NCBI GenBank assembly: GCA_021826605.1
Contig: JAKAZF010000129.1
Coordinates: 1-7,254, forward strand
DNA length: 7,254 nt
Direction of reading: 5' to 3'
Source: Planctomycetota bacterium
GTDB lineage: Bacteria; Planctomycetota; Phycisphaerae; WQYP01
Shown here: one piece after another, positions 7,030 to 7,254 of the stretch
Layout of the letters: every line of letters begins with the position of its first letter
Position numbering within the stretch: the stretch's first letter is position 1
Position numbers and translations under genes: made by a program
The notes under the pieces: generated by a model
Seen by the model: the letters and a program-made list of their open reading frames with translations, nothing else
What the model was told of the DNA's origin: nothing
Databases searched by the model: none

Positions 7030-7056
7030 GGCATAAGGTTTCATGCCGCTGGCATG
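7030..7056. repeat. Three-arm alternative hairpin element (unit 2)
   Basis: An exact copy of the element at 6722-6748: GGCAT 7030-7034, CATGCC 7042-7047, GGCATG 7051-7056. Confidence 0.55.
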
Positions 7057-7179
7057 ATGATATTTGTTTATGTGGCGCACAGAGAAAAGAGCCACAGAGT
7101 TTAAGTCACCGGATCATTCGCACCATATTAGCCAAATCGCGACAATTAGGTATTCCCATATCCAATATGCTTGGCGTTT

Positions 7180-7244
7180 CTTGGCGTCCTCCGCGATCTT
7201 TGCGGTGAATCAAAGTACCTATTTGCAACGCGGAGATCGCCAAG
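7180..7244. repeat. 15-bp imperfect inverted repeat (unit 2)
   Basis: An exact copy, 308 bp on, of the inverted repeat at 6872-6936, with arms at 7180-7194 and 7230-7244. Confidence 0.6.
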
Positions 7245-7254
7245 AGCGCGAAGG

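Larger units (their letters stand above)
6586..7254. repeat. 308-bp tandem repeat array running off the window edge
   Basis: Sequence recurs at an exact 308-bp period from 6632 to the window end: gcgaaggtt at 6632 and 6940, and gcgaagg again at 7248; tctccgtg at 6713 and 7021. About 2.2 units are visible. By hand, 6713-6946 and 7021-7254 differ at 10 of 234 positions (about 96% identity). The leftmost part is more diverged, with 12 of 81 differing between 6632-6712 and 6940-7020, and fades out near 6586 with small indels. The units are built from short GC-rich words (CTTGGCGT twice, CACAGAG twice, GCGGAGATCGCCAAG) and contain several inverted repeats. No transposase or CRISPR-like direct repeat is present. 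This whole stretch of about 670 bases has no credible gene. Confidence 0.9.
7021..7254. repeat. Second 308-bp repeat unit, truncated by the window end
   Basis: The first 234 bases of the next unit, differing from 6713-6946 at 10 positions. Eight of these fall in two clusters, at about 7113-7118 and 7148-7152; the rest of the unit is nearly invariant. Confidence 0.85.

Noticed and set aside
6718..7208. Two matching 60-residue open frames, one in each 308-bp unit (6718-6900 and 7026-7208)
   Set aside because: They start at GTG with no good ribosome site, follow from repeat identity, and most of the differences between copies change the amino acid rather than being silent. No coding selection is visible.
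6586..7254. CRISPR array
   Set aside because: The repeat unit is 308 bp and nearly invariant throughout. There are no short direct repeats with unique spacers and no cas genes.

Overview
The window reads almost entirely on the + strand. It looks like chromosomal DNA of a free-living, polysaccharide-degrading bacterium, most likely Planctomycetota (Phycisphaerae-like) or a relative in the PVC group such as Lentisphaerae. That is inferred from a tandem DUF4159-type protein next to a pilin-like 'FTLVELLVVIAII' protein with an H-X(n)-DG tail, plus secreted multidomain glycoside hydrolases. No marker gene fixes the taxonomy.

Layout. (1) Positions 2-1069 form one continuous reading frame, cut only by a single in-frame TAA at 338-340. 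It encodes the end of one DUF4159-like domain and a whole second one, so it is read here as a 5'-truncated tandem-domain gene with a nonsense lesion. (2) Positions 1071-2009 start one base after that gene's stop and encode a type IV pilin/pseudopilin-like protein of the prepilin plus H-X-DG group. (3) A 68-bp gap contains a 9-bp perfect inverted repeat and a strong Shine-Dalgarno. (4) Positions 2078-3802 encode a secreted GH16 beta-glucanase with FN3-like and malectin-like domains. (5) After a 151-bp gap, 3954-6527 encode a secreted GH3 beta-glucosidase with a PA14 domain inserted in its C-terminal half. (6) From about 6586 to the window end there is no convincing gene, but a 308-bp tandem repeat rich in inverted repeats that runs off the edge.

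How the genes may work together. The GH16 enzyme would cut a beta-1,3 (or mixed-linkage) glucan such as laminarin into oligosaccharides, and the GH3 enzyme would release glucose from their non-reducing ends. The pilin-like protein is coupled to the DUF4159 gene and lies just ahead of GH16, so it could be a surface or secretion partner, but nothing in the sequence proves that.

The points most worth a second look are the isolated in-frame TAA in the duplicated DUF4159 gene, the dyad ahead of the GH16 gene, and the 308-bp repeat array.
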